From: Reinekea marina
GTDB lineage: Bacteria > Pseudomonadota > Gammaproteobacteria > Pseudomonadales > Natronospirillaceae
NCBI RefSeq assembly: GCF_030409715.1
Contig: NZ_JAUFQI010000001.1
Location: forward strand, 186,001-250,000
DNA length: 64,000 nt
Direction of reading: 5' to 3'
Of the stretch, positions 30,467 through 39,906 are shown piece after piece (the stretch's first letter is position 1; the number at the start of each line of letters is the position of its first letter). Position numbers and translations under genes: made by a program. The notes under the pieces were generated by a model. The model was not told where the DNA came from and did no database searches. It worked only from the letters and a program-made list of their open reading frames with translations.

Positions 30467-31723
30467 ATGAATCTTAGTGACCTAAAAACCAAAGCCGTTC
30501 CTCAACTTCTCGACATTGCGAAAGAAATGGGACTTGAGAACATCAACCGAACTCGTAAACAAGACCTTATTTTCACCATCTTAAAGCGCCACGCTAAAAG
30601 CGGTGAAGACATTTACGGAGAAGGTGTACTTGAAATTCTGCAAGATGGGTTCGGATTTTTACGAAGCGCATCGGCCTCTTATTTAGCGGGTCCTGACGAT
30701 ATCTATGTATCGCCAAGCCAAATTCGACGCTTTAACTTACGCACAGGTGACACCATCGCTGGGAAAATCCGGCCACCTAAAGACGGCGAGCGTTATTTTG
30801 CATTATTAAAAGTCGACTCAATCAACTTTGCCTCTCTTGAAAGCTCGAAGAACAAGATTTTATTTGAAAACCTTACCCCACTTTTCCCGGAAGACCGCCT
30901 TAAGTTAGAAACTGGAAACGGTTCTACTGAAGACATGGCCGGCCGAATTTTAGATTTAGCGTCGCCTATCGGGAAAGGTCAGCGTGGTTTGATTGTATCG
31001 CCACCAAAAGCGGGTAAAACGTTATTGCTACAAAACGTTGCCCAGGCGATCACCAATGATGATCCGGATGCGCACCTTATTGTTTTGTTGATTGATGAAC
31101 GCCCTGAAGAAGTAACCGAAATGCAGCGTTCAGTGCGTGGCGAAGTTATTGCTTCAACCTTCGATGAGCCGCCAGCTCGTCATGTTCAAGTGGCTGAAAT
31201 GGTTATCGAAAAAGCTAAGCGTTTAGTCGAACACAAGCGCGATGTTATTATTTTATTAGATTCGATCACGCGTTTAGCGCGTGCTTACAACACCATTGTA
31301 CCAAGCTCAGGTAAGGTATTAACCGGTGGTGTTGATGCCAATGCCCTTGAGCGTCCTAAGCGTTTCTTCGGTGCGGCACGTAACGTAGAAGAAGGTGGGT
31401 CATTAACCATTATCGCTACCGCATTGGTTGATACTGGTTCTAAAATGGATGAAGTTATCTACGAAGAATTTAAAGGCACCGGTAACATGGAAGTGCATTT
31501 AGATCGTAAGATTGCTGAAAAACGTATCTTCCCAGCCATTAACATTCGTCGTTCTGGTACCCGTCGTGAAGAAAAACTAACGACCCCAGAAGAACTGCAA
31601 CGCATGTGGATTTTACGAAAGCTACTCACCGAAATGGAAGACGTAGCCGCCATAGAATTCTTAATGGATCGCCTAAAAATCTCCAAAACCAACGACGAAT
31701 TCTTCAACAGCATGAAGGGATAA
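30467..31723 (+). CDS. rho: Transcription termination factor Rho
   Basis: 418 aa, standard length. N-terminal helical domain ([20 protein letters not shown]), RNP1 motif DGFGFLRS in the cold-shock-like RNA-binding domain, Walker [11 protein letters not shown], Walker [16 protein letters not shown] and R loops ([15 protein letters not shown]). Hexameric RNA helicase. Confidence 0.98.
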   Translation: MNLSDLKTKAVPQLLDIAKEMGLENINRTRKQDLIFTILKRHAKSGEDIYGEGVLEILQDGFGFLRSASASYLAGPDDIYVSPSQIRRFNLRTGDTIAGKIRPPKDGERYFALLKVDSINFASLESSKNKILFENLTPLFPEDRLKLETGNGSTEDMAGRILDLASPIGKGQRGLIVSPPKAGKTLLLQNVAQAITNDDPDAHLIVLLIDERPEEVTEMQRSVRGEVIASTFDEPPARHVQVAEMVIEKAKRLVEHKRDVIILLDSITRLARAYNTIVPSSGKVLTGGVDANALERPKRFFGAARNVEEGGSLTIIATALVDTGSKMDEVIYEEFKGTGNMEVHLDRKIAEKRIFPAINIRRSGTRREEKLTTPEELQRMWILRKLLTEMEDVAAIEFLMDRLKISKTNDEFFNSMKG

Positions 31724-31731
31724 AAACACAG

Positions 31732-31770
31732 TTGAGCTTCGCTCAAATTTAAATACCTTAACGGTATTTT
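31732..31770 (+). terminator. Paired hairpins after rho
   Basis: TTGAGC-TTC-GCTCAA (31732-31746) followed by AAATACC-TTAAC-GGTATTTT (31751-31770). The second has a short T-run and could end the rho transcript. Confidence 0.55.
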
Positions 31771-31776
31771 AATAGT

Positions 31777-31873
31777 GTTTTTATGACCAGCCATGGATGG
31801 CTGGGCCGGCATATACACTCACGATGAGTTACGTTTACTCTATGTCGAAGCCCTGATTATTTAGGGCTTTTTT
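31777..31873 (+). repeat. 97-bp terminator-bearing repeat, copy 1
   Basis: Starts GTTTTTATGACCAGCCATGG. It contains the palindrome CCAGCCATGGATGGCTGG, the inverted repeat ACTCA-CGA-TGAGT, and ends in the terminator AAGCCCT (31848) / AGGGCTT followed by TTTT to 31873. A second copy follows exactly 116 bp downstream. Confidence 0.93.
31848..31873 (+). terminator. Intrinsic terminator of repeat copy 1
   Basis: AAGCCCT / AGGGCTT 7-bp stem, 8-nt loop, then a run of T. Confidence 0.8.
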
Positions 31874-31892
31874 ATGCCCGAAATAATCACGC

Positions 31893-31989
31893 GTTTTTAT
31901 GACCAGCCATGAATGGCTGGGCCGGAATATACACTCACGATGAGTTACGTGTGCACGTCGTCGAAGCCTCATTTAGTTGGGGCTTTTTT
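31893..31989 (+). repeat. 97-bp terminator-bearing repeat, copy 2
   Basis: Same length and layout as copy 1. The left 58 bp are nearly identical (one change in the palindrome, CATGAATGG). The right third is diverged, but the terminator is conserved as a structure (AAGCC..GGCTTTTTT, 31964-31989), which argues that the hairpin itself is retained. Confidence 0.93.
31964..31989 (+). terminator. Intrinsic terminator of repeat copy 2
   Basis: AAGCC(T) / GGGGCTT stem then six T; it differs in sequence from copy 1 while keeping the fold. Confidence 0.7.
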
Positions 31990-32025
31990 GTATGGGGTTG
32001 TTTTACGTCGAGGAGATGGATTTAC

Positions 32026-32213
32026 CTTGCTCGGTCGCTGCAAGTACATCCATGTAAGCTAAGCTTCGCCATCCATGGCTCAGATTCCCGACCAAGGCAA
32101 ATCCATCACCTCTACTCACTATGGCACCACTTTTTAATTTCTCACACACCTGTAGGAGCGACCGAAGCTTGCGGAGGCGCGATCATTGACCTCCGCTGCG
32201 CCACTGAACTTCC
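32026..32213. repeat. 188-bp tandem repeat, unit 1
   Basis: Begins CTTGCTCGGTCGCTGCAAGT. It contains the internal segments CTTCGCCATCCATGGCTC and CTGTAGGAGCGACCGAAGCT, the latter like the core of Pseudomonas REP elements. The left flank (from about 32015, GATGGATTTACCTTG) is inverted-complementary to CAAGGCAAATCCATC at about 32094-32108. Confidence 0.9.
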
Positions 32214-32401
32214 CTTACTCGGTCGCTTCAAGTACGCCCTTGTAAACTAAGCTTCGCCATCCATGGCTCCGATTCCCGACCAATGCAAACCCATCACCAC
32301 TGCTCACTACGGCACCACTTTTTAATTTCTCAAAAACCCGTGGGAGCGACCGAAGCTTGCGCAGGTGCGATCATAACCCTTCGCTAGGTAACTGAACTTC
32401 C
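32214..32401. repeat. 188-bp tandem repeat, unit 2
   Basis: Starts CTTACTCGGTCGCTTCAAGT. It is the same length as unit 1 with scattered substitutions only and no net indel. A third start (CTTGCTC, 32402-32408) follows at the same spacing and abuts the GH114 pseudogene. Confidence 0.9.
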
Positions 32402-32407
32402 CTTGCT

Positions 32408-32799
32408 CAGGTTTGCAGCCTGACAATGTCGATGGTTACACAAATAGTCCAGGTTTTAATTTTACGGGTTATGACCAACTAGATTAAAATAAATTTCTAG
32501 CACACGAAGCACACGCCCCCTAATTTGGCGATTGGTTTAAAAAACGATTTAGACTAAGTTATTTAACTAGTGGACTATTTTGATTTTGCCGTGAATGAAC
32601 AATGTTTCGAATACGATGAATGTAACTTACTAAAGCCTTTTATTAGCCGAGAAAAGCCGTTTTTATTGCTGAGTACCAACAAAGCTTGATCGATAATGAA
32701 ACGCAACGGAACGCAATTTGTAAGCAATCGTCTTCCAATAATTTCAGCACTTTAATTCTGCCATTAAATTTAGACGCTAGCTTTGGAATTACCTGTTGA
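32408..32799 (+). pseudogene. Decayed GH114 (endo-alpha-1,4-polygalactosaminidase-like) gene, 3' remnant
   Basis: Conceptual translation in shifting frames gives the hallmark blocks of the GH114/TM1410 glycosidase family in order: LQPDNVDGY, then GYDQLD-stop-NKFLAHEAH (from 32410), AIGLKNDLD-stop (from 32528), YFDFAVNEQCFEYDEC (from 32576), then after a frameshift near 32657 VFIAEYQQSLIDNETQR and FSTLILPLNLDASF, ending at 32797-32799. At least three in-frame TAA codons (32485, 32555, 32564) and two frameshifts disable it. The 5' part with the signal peptide is missing and is replaced by the 188-bp repeats. A functional ancestor would have acted on galactosamine-rich exopolysaccharide. Confidence 0.85.
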
Positions 32800-32864
32800 C
32801 CCTATTCGGTCTATTCGAACGCAAAGCCGTGTCTTGCTGACTTAAGCATCTAAAGTGACTAATC

Positions 32865-33683
32865 TTAAGCAACTTTTCGTAAGCCTTTTTTACACGGAAT
32901 AGCCATTGGCGTTCCTGTTTGAGGGTCGAATATTATTTGGGCATTCAAATCAAAAACAGTGCTAAGCATTGACTCTGTAAAAACTTTACTCGGCTCGCCC
33001 TGTGCGAACACCCTACCTTCATTAATGATAATGAGTTCATCGGCAAAGCGACAAGCTTGGTGTAAGTCGTGCAATACCACAACGATGGTTTTACCTTGCT
33101 GCTGAACTAATTCCTCTAGTAACTCTAATAGCTCAAACTGGTGAGCAACATCTAAATACGTAGTTGGTTCATCTAATAAAATTATATCCGTGTCTTGTGC
33201 AAGCACCATGGCTATCCAGGCGCGTTGACGCTGGCCACCCGACAAAGCCGCGATGGATTTCTCCGCTAGATCTGCCACATCGGCTTGCTGCAACGCTTGT
33301 TCAACTTTGAGGTGATCATGCTCTCTCATTTGACCCATGAAATTTAAATAAGGTGCGCGACCATAACCAACCAGTTGGCGTACGGATACGCCTTCGGGGG
33401 AGAGTGGAGTTTGCGGTAGCATAGACAATTTACATGCTCGTGCTTTAGCCTCCAAGTGTTGAGTTAAGGTGCCATCGGCTAGCGCTATATCACCTTCTTG
33501 ATACGGCAAACTGCCATTAATGCTATTAAGTAAGGTAGACTTTCCACAGCCATTCGGACCAATTAACGCCGTTAGTTTTCCTTGTTTAATACTGCAGTGA
33601 ATACCCGACAAAATTTGTTTTTTGCCATAGCCGGTACTGAGGTTTGAAATCGTTATGGCTGTTGAAGTAGCGTTCATTTGCAT
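32865..33683 (-). CDS. Fe3+/siderophore ABC transporter, ATP-binding protein
   Basis: 272 aa from the ATG at 33683, which overlaps the permease stop (TGATG); the longer frame starts at TTG. Walker A GPNGCGKSTLL, signature LSGGQRQRAWIAM, Walker B IILLDEPTTYLD. FecE/FepC/FhuC type. Energises uptake through the two upstream FecCD permeases; last gene of the operon. Confidence 0.96.
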   Translation of the reverse strand: MQMNATSTAITISNLSTGYGKKQILSGIHCSIKQGKLTALIGPNGCGKSTLLNSINGSLPYQEGDIALADGTLTQHLEAKARACKLSMLPQTPLSPEGVSVRQLVGYGRAPYLNFMGQMREHDHLKVEQALQQADVADLAEKSIAALSGGQRQRAWIAMVLAQDTDIILLDEPTTYLDVAHQFELLELLEELVQQQGKTIVVVLHDLHQACRFADELIIINEGRVFAQGEPSKVFTESMLSTVFDLNAQIIFDPQTGTPMAIPCKKGLRKVA

Positions 33684-34705
33684 CACCAATTTTTATATCG
33701 ACTGAGTAAAAATATGAAGTAAGGCGCGCCAATGAGCGCCGTAAGAATTCCAGCGGGTAATTCAATAGGTGGCATCAAAACCCGGGCAAACAAGTCAGCA
33801 CTGACCAACAGTATGGCTCCGAACACCATGGCTAACGGTACAAGCGCTAAATGGCGATTCCCCAAAACAAAGCGTGCGGCATGTGGTGCAACTAACCCTA
33901 TAAATCCAATATTGCCGCATACCGAGACCGCAACGCACGCTAAGCTGATAGCAACCAGCAGCGTCACTATGCGCGTTCTTTGTACATTAACTCCAAGCCC
34001 ATGTGCCGTAGGTTCACCCAGGCTTAGTAAATCTAATCGATAAGCAAGCCAAATAGCGCTTGGCAAAAGCACGGCAAAAAAGCTCAATAAGATGGGAAGG
34101 TGCGACCAATTTCGCCCCCAAACCGAGCCCGTTAACCAAATGAGTGACAAGTTGATTTCCATTGGTCTACTAATTAATACAAAGTCGATCCCAGCATTCA
34201 TAACTGCTGCAAGCGCGATTCCAATTAAGGCCAATGCAGCCGGGTGCTGTATCACTGGTCTTGCTATGGATAGCAATATAACTGTGCTTATCGCCCCTCC
34301 CATGAGAGCCACTGCAGGTAGCCACGCAACAGCAATAGTCGGTAACAATGCATTAGCAAGCACCACGGCTAAACTCGCACCAGTTGTTACGCCTAGTACA
34401 TCGGGTGAAGCCAAAGGATTGCGCACAACGCCTTGTACTAAAAGGCCTGATAGCGCCAAACTAGCGCCAACTAAGGTTGCAATTAACATGCGCGGCAGTC
34501 GATACCCTTTAATAATAAAAGCATGCTCGTCACTTTGTCCGAACACGCTGTTAAACACCTCTGTCCAAGGAATCGAAACTGCGCCAGCACTGACATGCCA
34601 GACGGCAAAAAACATCCATGAAAGGACGAATAGACTAAACAACAGCAGGTTTTTTTTGAATGGGCTCCTTTCTTTGTTGGTAATACTTTTCGACAGACTA
34701 GACAT
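33683..34705 (-). CDS. Fe3+/siderophore ABC transporter permease (FecCD family), second subunit
   Basis: 340 aa, about nine or ten membrane helices. FecCD signatures LRGxxL-like LVGASLALSGLLVQGVVRNPLASPDVLG, and FIGLVAPHAARFVLG coupling region. Overlaps both neighbours (8 bp with the upstream permease), so it is co-translated. Confidence 0.95.
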   Translation of the reverse strand: MSSLSKSITNKERSPFKKNLLLFSLFVLSWMFFAVWHVSAGAVSIPWTEVFNSVFGQSDEHAFIIKGYRLPRMLIATLVGASLALSGLLVQGVVRNPLASPDVLGVTTGASLAVVLANALLPTIAVAWLPAVALMGGAISTVILLSIARPVIQHPAALALIGIALAAVMNAGIDFVLISRPMEINLSLIWLTGSVWGRNWSHLPILLSFFAVLLPSAIWLAYRLDLLSLGEPTAHGLGVNVQRTRIVTLLVAISLACVAVSVCGNIGFIGLVAPHAARFVLGNRHLALVPLAMVFGAILLVSADLFARVLMPPIELPAGILTALIGAPYFIFLLSRYKNW

Positions 34706-35762
34706 AAGACTTCCTTACCTGCCGACGAACCAGCGCAAGGAAAAAAAGCGCACCGCATAAGCTGGTGACAATACCAACAGGGTTTTCTTTACCCGGGCTA
34801 TAAAGTCTGGCCATTGCGTCGGCATACACCAACATGTTCGCGCCCAATATGGCAACCGTTGGCACTAACATACGTATATCGGTTCCAACAAAGGCTCGAC
34901 ATATATGAGGGATGACTAAGCCAATAAAAGCCAGCGGTCCGGCAACCGATACAGCTGCAGCAATAAGCAAAATTATGGTAAAAGCCGCTAACAAGCGAAT
35001 CCACCAAAGCCGCCCGCCGAGGCTTTTCATCATTGTCTCACCCAAGGCTAATAGGTTGAGCTGAAAGCTCAAGTAAACACTAAATGCTACGCCCACGAGA
35101 AGTGCAGGCCATATGACTCTGACGTGAGTCCAATCTACATTCGCTATCGAGCCAGTTAACCAGTGCAGAACCCCGTAGGCATTCTCATCGGCAAAAATAA
35201 CCGCCGCACGTGTGAGTGAGATAAATAAATAATTCAGTGCAATACCCGCTAAGACAACTCGAATAGGGTTTACAGTTTGTTTGTATAAACCTGCTAAAAA
35301 GAAAACTGCAATGCCAGCGATAAGGGCACCTAATATCGTAACGATTAAAATTGGCAAAGCCGAAAACCATGGCAACAAACCAGTAGCGGCAAATGCAAAC
35401 GCAAAGGCTGCTCCAGCACTCACACCAAATACAGACGGTGACGCCAGCGGGTTGCGGGTCAGTGCTTGCATTAGCAACCCTGCTAAAGCAAGCGCGGCTC
35501 CGACGCCTGCCGCACTTAATACTCTAGGAAGACGAGTTTCTTTAATGATGTGCTGGTGAATAATTTCACCTTCTTGTCCAAAAAGAAAATGGCCTACATC
35601 TATCCAGCTCATATCAAATTGTGAAGCAACAAATAAAGACCAACCCATGCCAACGAATAGCGTGCATAAACCAAGCCAGCTAACAACGAGCAAACGCCAG
35701 CGAATTGCTGGCGTTCTATACGAAACGACTTGCGTCACTGGATTAATCTTTAAGCAATGCAA
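34698..35762 (-). CDS. Fe3+/siderophore ABC transporter permease (FecCD family), first subunit
   Basis: 354 aa from a TTG start at 35762 that overlaps the binding-protein gene by 20 bp; no better in-frame ATG exists before the first helix. GALALAGLLMQALTRNPLASPSVFGVSAGA and FIGLVIPHICRAFVG are FecCD hallmarks. Heterodimer partner of the next permease. Confidence 0.93.
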   Translation of the reverse strand: MHCLKINPVTQVVSYRTPAIRWRLLVVSWLGLCTLFVGMGWSLFVASQFDMSWIDVGHFLFGQEGEIIHQHIIKETRLPRVLSAAGVGAALALAGLLMQALTRNPLASPSVFGVSAGAAFAFAFAATGLLPWFSALPILIVTILGALIAGIAVFFLAGLYKQTVNPIRVVLAGIALNYLFISLTRAAVIFADENAYGVLHWLTGSIANVDWTHVRVIWPALLVGVAFSVYLSFQLNLLALGETMMKSLGGRLWWIRLLAAFTIILLIAAAVSVAGPLAFIGLVIPHICRAFVGTDIRMLVPTVAILGANMLVYADAMARLYSPGKENPVGIVTSLCGALFFLALVRRQVRKSYV

Positions 35763-36627
35763 TAATTTCTTCAGCCATAATTTCGGCTGCTATCATGCCG
35801 CGATTAAGCGACCAAAGGCGAGGATCTGTTTCAACATAGTGATCATTTTTGACCGCACTCATTAAGGTCCACAAGCTATTTTCTTTAAACGTATCAATTA
35901 CCGTTTCTTCACCATATTCACCCACTAAAAAATAATCTGGGTTGGCTTTGACTAATCCTTCAATGGTTGTTTGTACATACGCTTCTGTTTCATCGGGTAC
36001 GGGCGATCGTAGCCCTAGACGATTTACCACCCCTCCGGCATAGGCTTTTGGTGCATGCATATAGACACCGCGCGCACTCGACACAGCAAACAACAAACTT
36101 GCATCGTTATCTATTTGCTTTGCAAAGGCATCCATCTTTTGGCTATGTTCAGCGACTTTTTGCGCCATTTCACCTTCTCGATCGAAAGCACTAGCTACTT
36201 TAATCACGGATTTTAAGTTGTCTTGGTATGTTTCACCACGGCTTTTCAATATAAGCGTTGGGGCAATGCGTTTTAGATCTTCATATATCGCTTCATGGCG
36301 TTCACGATCGGCAATAATTAAGTCTGGCTTGAGCGAAGCAATCACTTCCAAGCTGGGCTGAGAACGTGAACCTAAAGATACCCAGTCTTCACCTATGCGC
36401 GCTCTAATTTGTTCAATAACGCGTGTTTTATCGCCATCATCTGCTACGCCCACAGGAGCAATACCTAAGCTTGCCAAGGCATCGACAAAAGAGAATTCTA
36501 ATGCCACTACTCGTACTGGAACAGAATCAAGTTCGACAGTTCCTAACTCATCATTCACGGTAATTTGACCAAAAGTTAAACTACTAATGAGTAGGGCAGC
36601 ACAAAGCGAAACGAGTTGCTTGACCAT
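35743..36627 (-). CDS. Fe3+ (dicitrate/siderophore) ABC transporter substrate-binding protein
   Basis: 294 aa from the ATG at 36627, chosen for the GGAG 7 nt upstream and for the immediate signal peptide (VKQLVSLCAALLISSLTFG). FecB-like class III periplasmic binding protein: VPVRVVALEFSFVDALASLGI, PDLIIADRERHEAIY. First gene of a four-gene uptake operon directly behind Fur boxes. No TonB receptor lies next to it. Confidence 0.94.
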   Translation of the reverse strand: MVKQLVSLCAALLISSLTFGQITVNDELGTVELDSVPVRVVALEFSFVDALASLGIAPVGVADDGDKTRVIEQIRARIGEDWVSLGSRSQPSLEVIASLKPDLIIADRERHEAIYEDLKRIAPTLILKSRGETYQDNLKSVIKVASAFDREGEMAQKVAEHSQKMDAFAKQIDNDASLLFAVSSARGVYMHAPKAYAGGVVNRLGLRSPVPDETEAYVQTTIEGLVKANPDYFLVGEYGEETVIDTFKENSLWTLMSAVKNDHYVETDPRLWSLNRGMIAAEIMAEEIIALLKD

Positions 36628-36644
36628 ATTAATCTCCTTCAATT

Positions 36645-36706
36645 GATAATGGTTCGCATTATCCCTAGATGATAATGAATTGCAACTGATAATGAGAATA
36701 AATATC
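36645..36706 (-). promoter_or_regulatory. Fur-box-controlled promoter of the iron uptake operon
   Basis: Two Fur-type 19-mers: GATAATGGTTCGCATTATC (36645-36663, perfect 7-bp arms) and GATAATGAGAATAAATATC (36688-36706, 16/19 to the GATAATGATAATCATTATC consensus), with a further GATAATGAAT at 36671. On the minus strand TTGCAA (36685-36680) and GATAAT (36663-36658) form a promoter with a 16-bp spacer, the -10 lying inside a Fur box. Iron repression is predicted. Confidence 0.88.
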
Positions 36707-36955
36707 AACAAATGAAATTTAAAAGCATCCAAAGCTGGCTCGCTTAGGCCCATGAAACTACGAGTTGTCAGCTCGTTCAACGAAGGACAATGAAGGACAA
36801 CGCCTTATTTATGTATAGATAACACAGTGAAGGTTAATTGTAGGGGTTAATTTGGCTAAACTTTATAGGCTATGCGAGCCTTTGCGTAAGAAACCTTATC
36901 AGCGAATAACGCCACACACTCATGAAGCGCTGTTTTCATTTTATGATTTATTCCA

Positions 36956-37459
36956 CTAACTGTTATCGCCATTCTTTTCAGCAATTATTTTACGGGCGTT
37001 TGCCCATGGGTCTGCACTGTCATCTGAAGGCTTAGTTGAAGGTGTTTTGCTTCGATAATGTGAATCGCTTCTATTGTTAGGCCGACCGCGGTTTGACTTA
37101 GGTGCATTCTTCGCTTTACGCTCATTAATACGCTCTAACTCTTCTAGCGTTAACACAACTGAGTCGCGAGGCTTCTGGTGCTCTGGAATGATGCGATCTC
37201 TCGGTGGCAGCGCAAACTGCTTGTCGTCTGGTCTTGGCAGGTGCTTGTAGCGGTAAAGGTAGAACGCTTCTAGTTTATGTCGCGCCCATTCGGTTTTTCT
37301 GAAGAACTTTACGCTGCCTTTGATCGATGGATTGGTTTTAAAGCAGTTAAAGTTTAAAGCAGCGGCGAGTATTTCCCAGCCATAAAAATCGACGAGCTCC
37401 GTTAGCAATACGTCTAATTTGAGTCCATGTAACGGGTTATTTAAATATTGTTCGCTCAT
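36956..37459 (-). CDS. VF530 family (DUF2132) DNA-binding protein with basic tail
   Basis: 167 aa. Residues 1-75 match VF530: NNPLHGLKLDVLLTELVDFYGWEIL, then CFKTNPSIKGSVKFFRKTEWAR (domain described in parts). The remainder is a Pro/Lys/Arg/Ser-rich low-complexity tail (NRGRPNNRSDSHYRSKTPS) absent from the shortest family members. Proposed DNA-binding fold; biological role unknown. Confidence 0.88.
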   Translation of the reverse strand: MSEQYLNNPLHGLKLDVLLTELVDFYGWEILAAALNFNCFKTNPSIKGSVKFFRKTEWARHKLEAFYLYRYKHLPRPDDKQFALPPRDRIIPEHQKPRDSVVLTLEELERINERKAKNAPKSNRGRPNNRSDSHYRSKTPSTKPSDDSADPWANARKIIAEKNGDNS

Positions 37460-37514
37460 CGATTAACTGTGTCCACTGTCATTTTAAAATTAGTCTCTAC
37501 AGTGTAACTTGTGG

Positions 37515-38513
37515 CTAAGAATTTTCCATGTTTACTACGATTCGACCATGAGATTGTCCTTTTAGCATGGCCAGCAATGATGATTCAGCTTGGTCTAAGG
37601 TTATCTCGGTAACTAAGCTTTCGAGTGTTTCTACCTTATAGTCACTCGCGAGCGCTTGCCATGCTTGAGTTCGAACATCCATTGAGCACTCTACTGAATC
37701 GATACCGATTAATCGCACCCCCCTTAAGATGAATGGAAATATCGATGTCGTAAAATCGACTGCGCCGACTAAACCACTGGCGGTGACAACACCATTGTAT
37801 TGGCACGATTTTATTGCATTGGCTAAGGTATCACCTGCCACCACATCGACTACTCCTGCCCAGTGCTCTTTAAACATGGGTCGGCTGTTATCTAGCAATG
37901 TCTCACGGTTAATTACTTCACTGGCGCCGAGACGCTTTAAGAAGTCTTCAGCACTGGCCTTGCCAGTGGCGGCCGTTACGTTGAACCCTAGCTTCGATAA
38001 TATAGATACCGCGATTGAGCCAACGCCGCCTGTTGCTCCGGTCACTAAAACAGGGCCTTTCTCTGGTGTTACGCCATTACTTTGCAGTGCACTGATCATC
38101 AATGCGGCGGTTAAACCGGCCGTTCCGAAGCCCATCGCTTCTTTTGCGGTTAGCCCTTGTGGGCGTTTTAGCACCCACTGCTGGGGAACGCGAATATATT
38201 GGCCCAGCCCACCAGCGGTGTTCATGCCTAAATCATAGCTGGTCACGATCACTTCATCGCCTTTTTTGAAGGCGTCACTCTGGCTTTCAACGACGGTGCC
38301 TGCGGCATCAATACCGGGCGTATGCGGAAAGATCCGGCTAACACCAGGGTTGCCTGTGGCCGATAACGCATCTTTATAATTAAGCGATGAGTACTGAACT
38401 TTTATGAGTATTTCACCTTCCGGTAACTCATCAATGGTGCGCTCGCCGATATGGCGACTGAACTGTTTGTCTTCTGATTTTTCAACGATGAGTGCTTTAA
38501 AGGATGTCGACAT
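37515..38513 (-). CDS. acuI: YhdH/AcuI family NADPH:quinone reductase-like / acrylyl-CoA reductase
   Basis: 332 aa. Zinc-independent MDR: YSSLNYKDALSATG at the N-terminus, FGTAGLTAALMI, NADP loop VTGATGGVGSIAVSIL, and C-terminal GRIVV. AcuI reduces acryloyl-CoA to propionyl-CoA and protects marine bacteria from acrylate formed from DMSP; the specific substrate is inferred from the family. Single gene. Confidence 0.9.
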   Translation of the reverse strand: MSTSFKALIVEKSEDKQFSRHIGERTIDELPEGEILIKVQYSSLNYKDALSATGNPGVSRIFPHTPGIDAAGTVVESQSDAFKKGDEVIVTSYDLGMNTAGGLGQYIRVPQQWVLKRPQGLTAKEAMGFGTAGLTAALMISALQSNGVTPEKGPVLVTGATGGVGSIAVSILSKLGFNVTAATGKASAEDFLKRLGASEVINRETLLDNSRPMFKEHWAGVVDVVAGDTLANAIKSCQYNGVVTASGLVGAVDFTTSIFPFILRGVRLIGIDSVECSMDVRTQAWQALASDYKVETLESLVTEITLDQAESSLLAMLKGQSHGRIVVNMENS

Positions 38514-38607
38514 AATTTCGTTTCCCGCTCTGATTCAGTGTTAATTTATAACAGCATAGATGGGTTCCATAGCCGTTGAGAATACGACTATGGTCTGGGA
38601 GGTGCTT

Positions 38608-39906
38608 TTAATGCAACTTTAAACGAGGGCGAATAATTTTATTGATTCGATCAGACACCATCCGTAACCCTGTTCTCACCCAACCATGCAAAGCGAGTTG
38701 ATGTAATCGATACAGCGAAACATACATTAGCCGCGCGATACGGCCTTCTATCATCATGCTGCCTTTAGACAAATTGCCCATGAGGCTACCTACGGTTGAG
38801 TATCGGCTTAGGTTAACCAGTGAGCCGTAATCCGTGTATTGGTATTCTTTATCTGCTGGCTCCCCTTTTAACTGCCGAGCAATATTCAAATAGACATGCG
38901 ACGCCATTTGGTGTGCCGATTGAGCCCTTGGAGGAACTTGTTTGCCATCGGGCATGATGCAGGCGGCACAATCGCCAAGGGCGTATATGTTGTTATCGAG
39001 TGTGGTTTGCAGAGTAGGCTTTACCTGCCACTGGTTTATGCGATTAGTCTCTAAATCAGACATAGCGGCGAACTGATCGGGAACCTTGATTCCGGCGGCC
39101 CAAACGAGTAAATCGGCTTCTATGGCTTGATCGTCTTTAGTAATAAAGGCGCCCGCTTCACCGCGCGCTACGAGCGTATTCGTTTTTACATCCACGCCTA
39201 ATTCACCGAGTTCTTTATGCGCCGATGCCGATATCCGCTCGGGCAGTGCAGGCAGTATACGAGGGCCTGCCTCTATTAAGCTGATTTTAAGTTGTGATGG
39301 CTTTAGCTCATTAAGACCATAGGCTTTCATGGTATTAAAGGTGTGGTGCAATTCTGCTGAAAGCTCGACACCGGTCGCTCCAGCGCCAACAATAGCAATG
39401 CGGTATACGGCAGACTTATCTTGCTCCGCATTTTTATTTAGCTTTAGTAGCCCATTCAATAATTTGGTGTGGAATTTTTCAGCCTGCGTTGCAGCATCTA
39501 AAAAGAGTGCGTGCTCCTTAACCCCTGGTGTTCCGAAATCATTAGTGACACTGCCTAAGGCTAACACCAGTATGTCGTAATCTACTTTGCGCTCGGGCAA
39601 TACCTCTTGGTCTTCTTCATCGGTTAATGAGGCGAGTGTAATTGTTTTGGTGTTCCGATCTATCCCGCTCAGTGAACCGAGCTTGAATCGAAAATGGTGA
39701 TTATAAGCATGGGCTCTGTAGCTGAGCGAGTCTACGCCCATATCTAAACTGCCCGAAGCCACTTCATGAAGTAGTGGCTTCCATAGGTGAGTATTGTTCC
39801 GATCGATTAAAGTGATGTTGGCTTTTTTACGTCGTCCAAATTTGCGACCTAATCGCGTCGCCAATTCCAAACCACCTGCACCTCCGCCAACAATGACTAT
39901 ATTCAT
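38608..39906 (-). CDS. ndh: NAD(P)/FAD-dependent oxidoreductase, type II NADH dehydrogenase
   Basis: 432 aa from the ATG at 39906, preceded by GGGAGAG (the longer frame lacks an SD). FAD Rossmann motif [16 protein letters not shown] and NAD motif [17 protein letters not shown], then [11 protein letters not shown] single-subunit, non-proton-pumping NADH:quinone reductase at the inner membrane. The basic amphipathic C-terminus is consistent with membrane attachment. Confidence 0.92.
   Translation of the reverse strand: MNIVIVGGGAGGLELATRLGRKFGRRKKANITLIDRNNTHLWKPLLHEVASGSLDMGVDSLSYRAHAYNHHFRFKLGSLSGIDRNTKTITLASLTDEEDQEVLPERKVDYDILVLALGSVTNDFGTPGVKEHALFLDAATQAEKFHTKLLNGLLKLNKNAEQDKSAVYRIAIVGAGATGVELSAELHHTFNTMKAYGLNELKPSQLKISLIEAGPRILPALPERISASAHKELGELGVDVKTNTLVARGEAGAFITKDDQAIEADLLVWAAGIKVPDQFAAMSDLETNRINQWQVKPTLQTTLDNNIYALGDCAACIMPDGKQVPPRAQSAHQMASHVYLNIARQLKGEPADKEYQYTDYGSLVNLSRYSTVGSLMGNLSKGSMMIEGRIARLMYVSLYRLHQLALHGWVRTGLRMVSDRINKIIRPRLKLH

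Noticed and set aside
31909..32250. 113-codon ORF across the repeats
   Set aside because: It runs through two different repeat families with terminators, has unusual composition, and no family resemblance. Treated as chance.
34092..34760. 222-codon plus-strand ORF over the FecCD permeases
   Set aside because: Antisense shadow of real membrane-protein genes; no start signal or family match.
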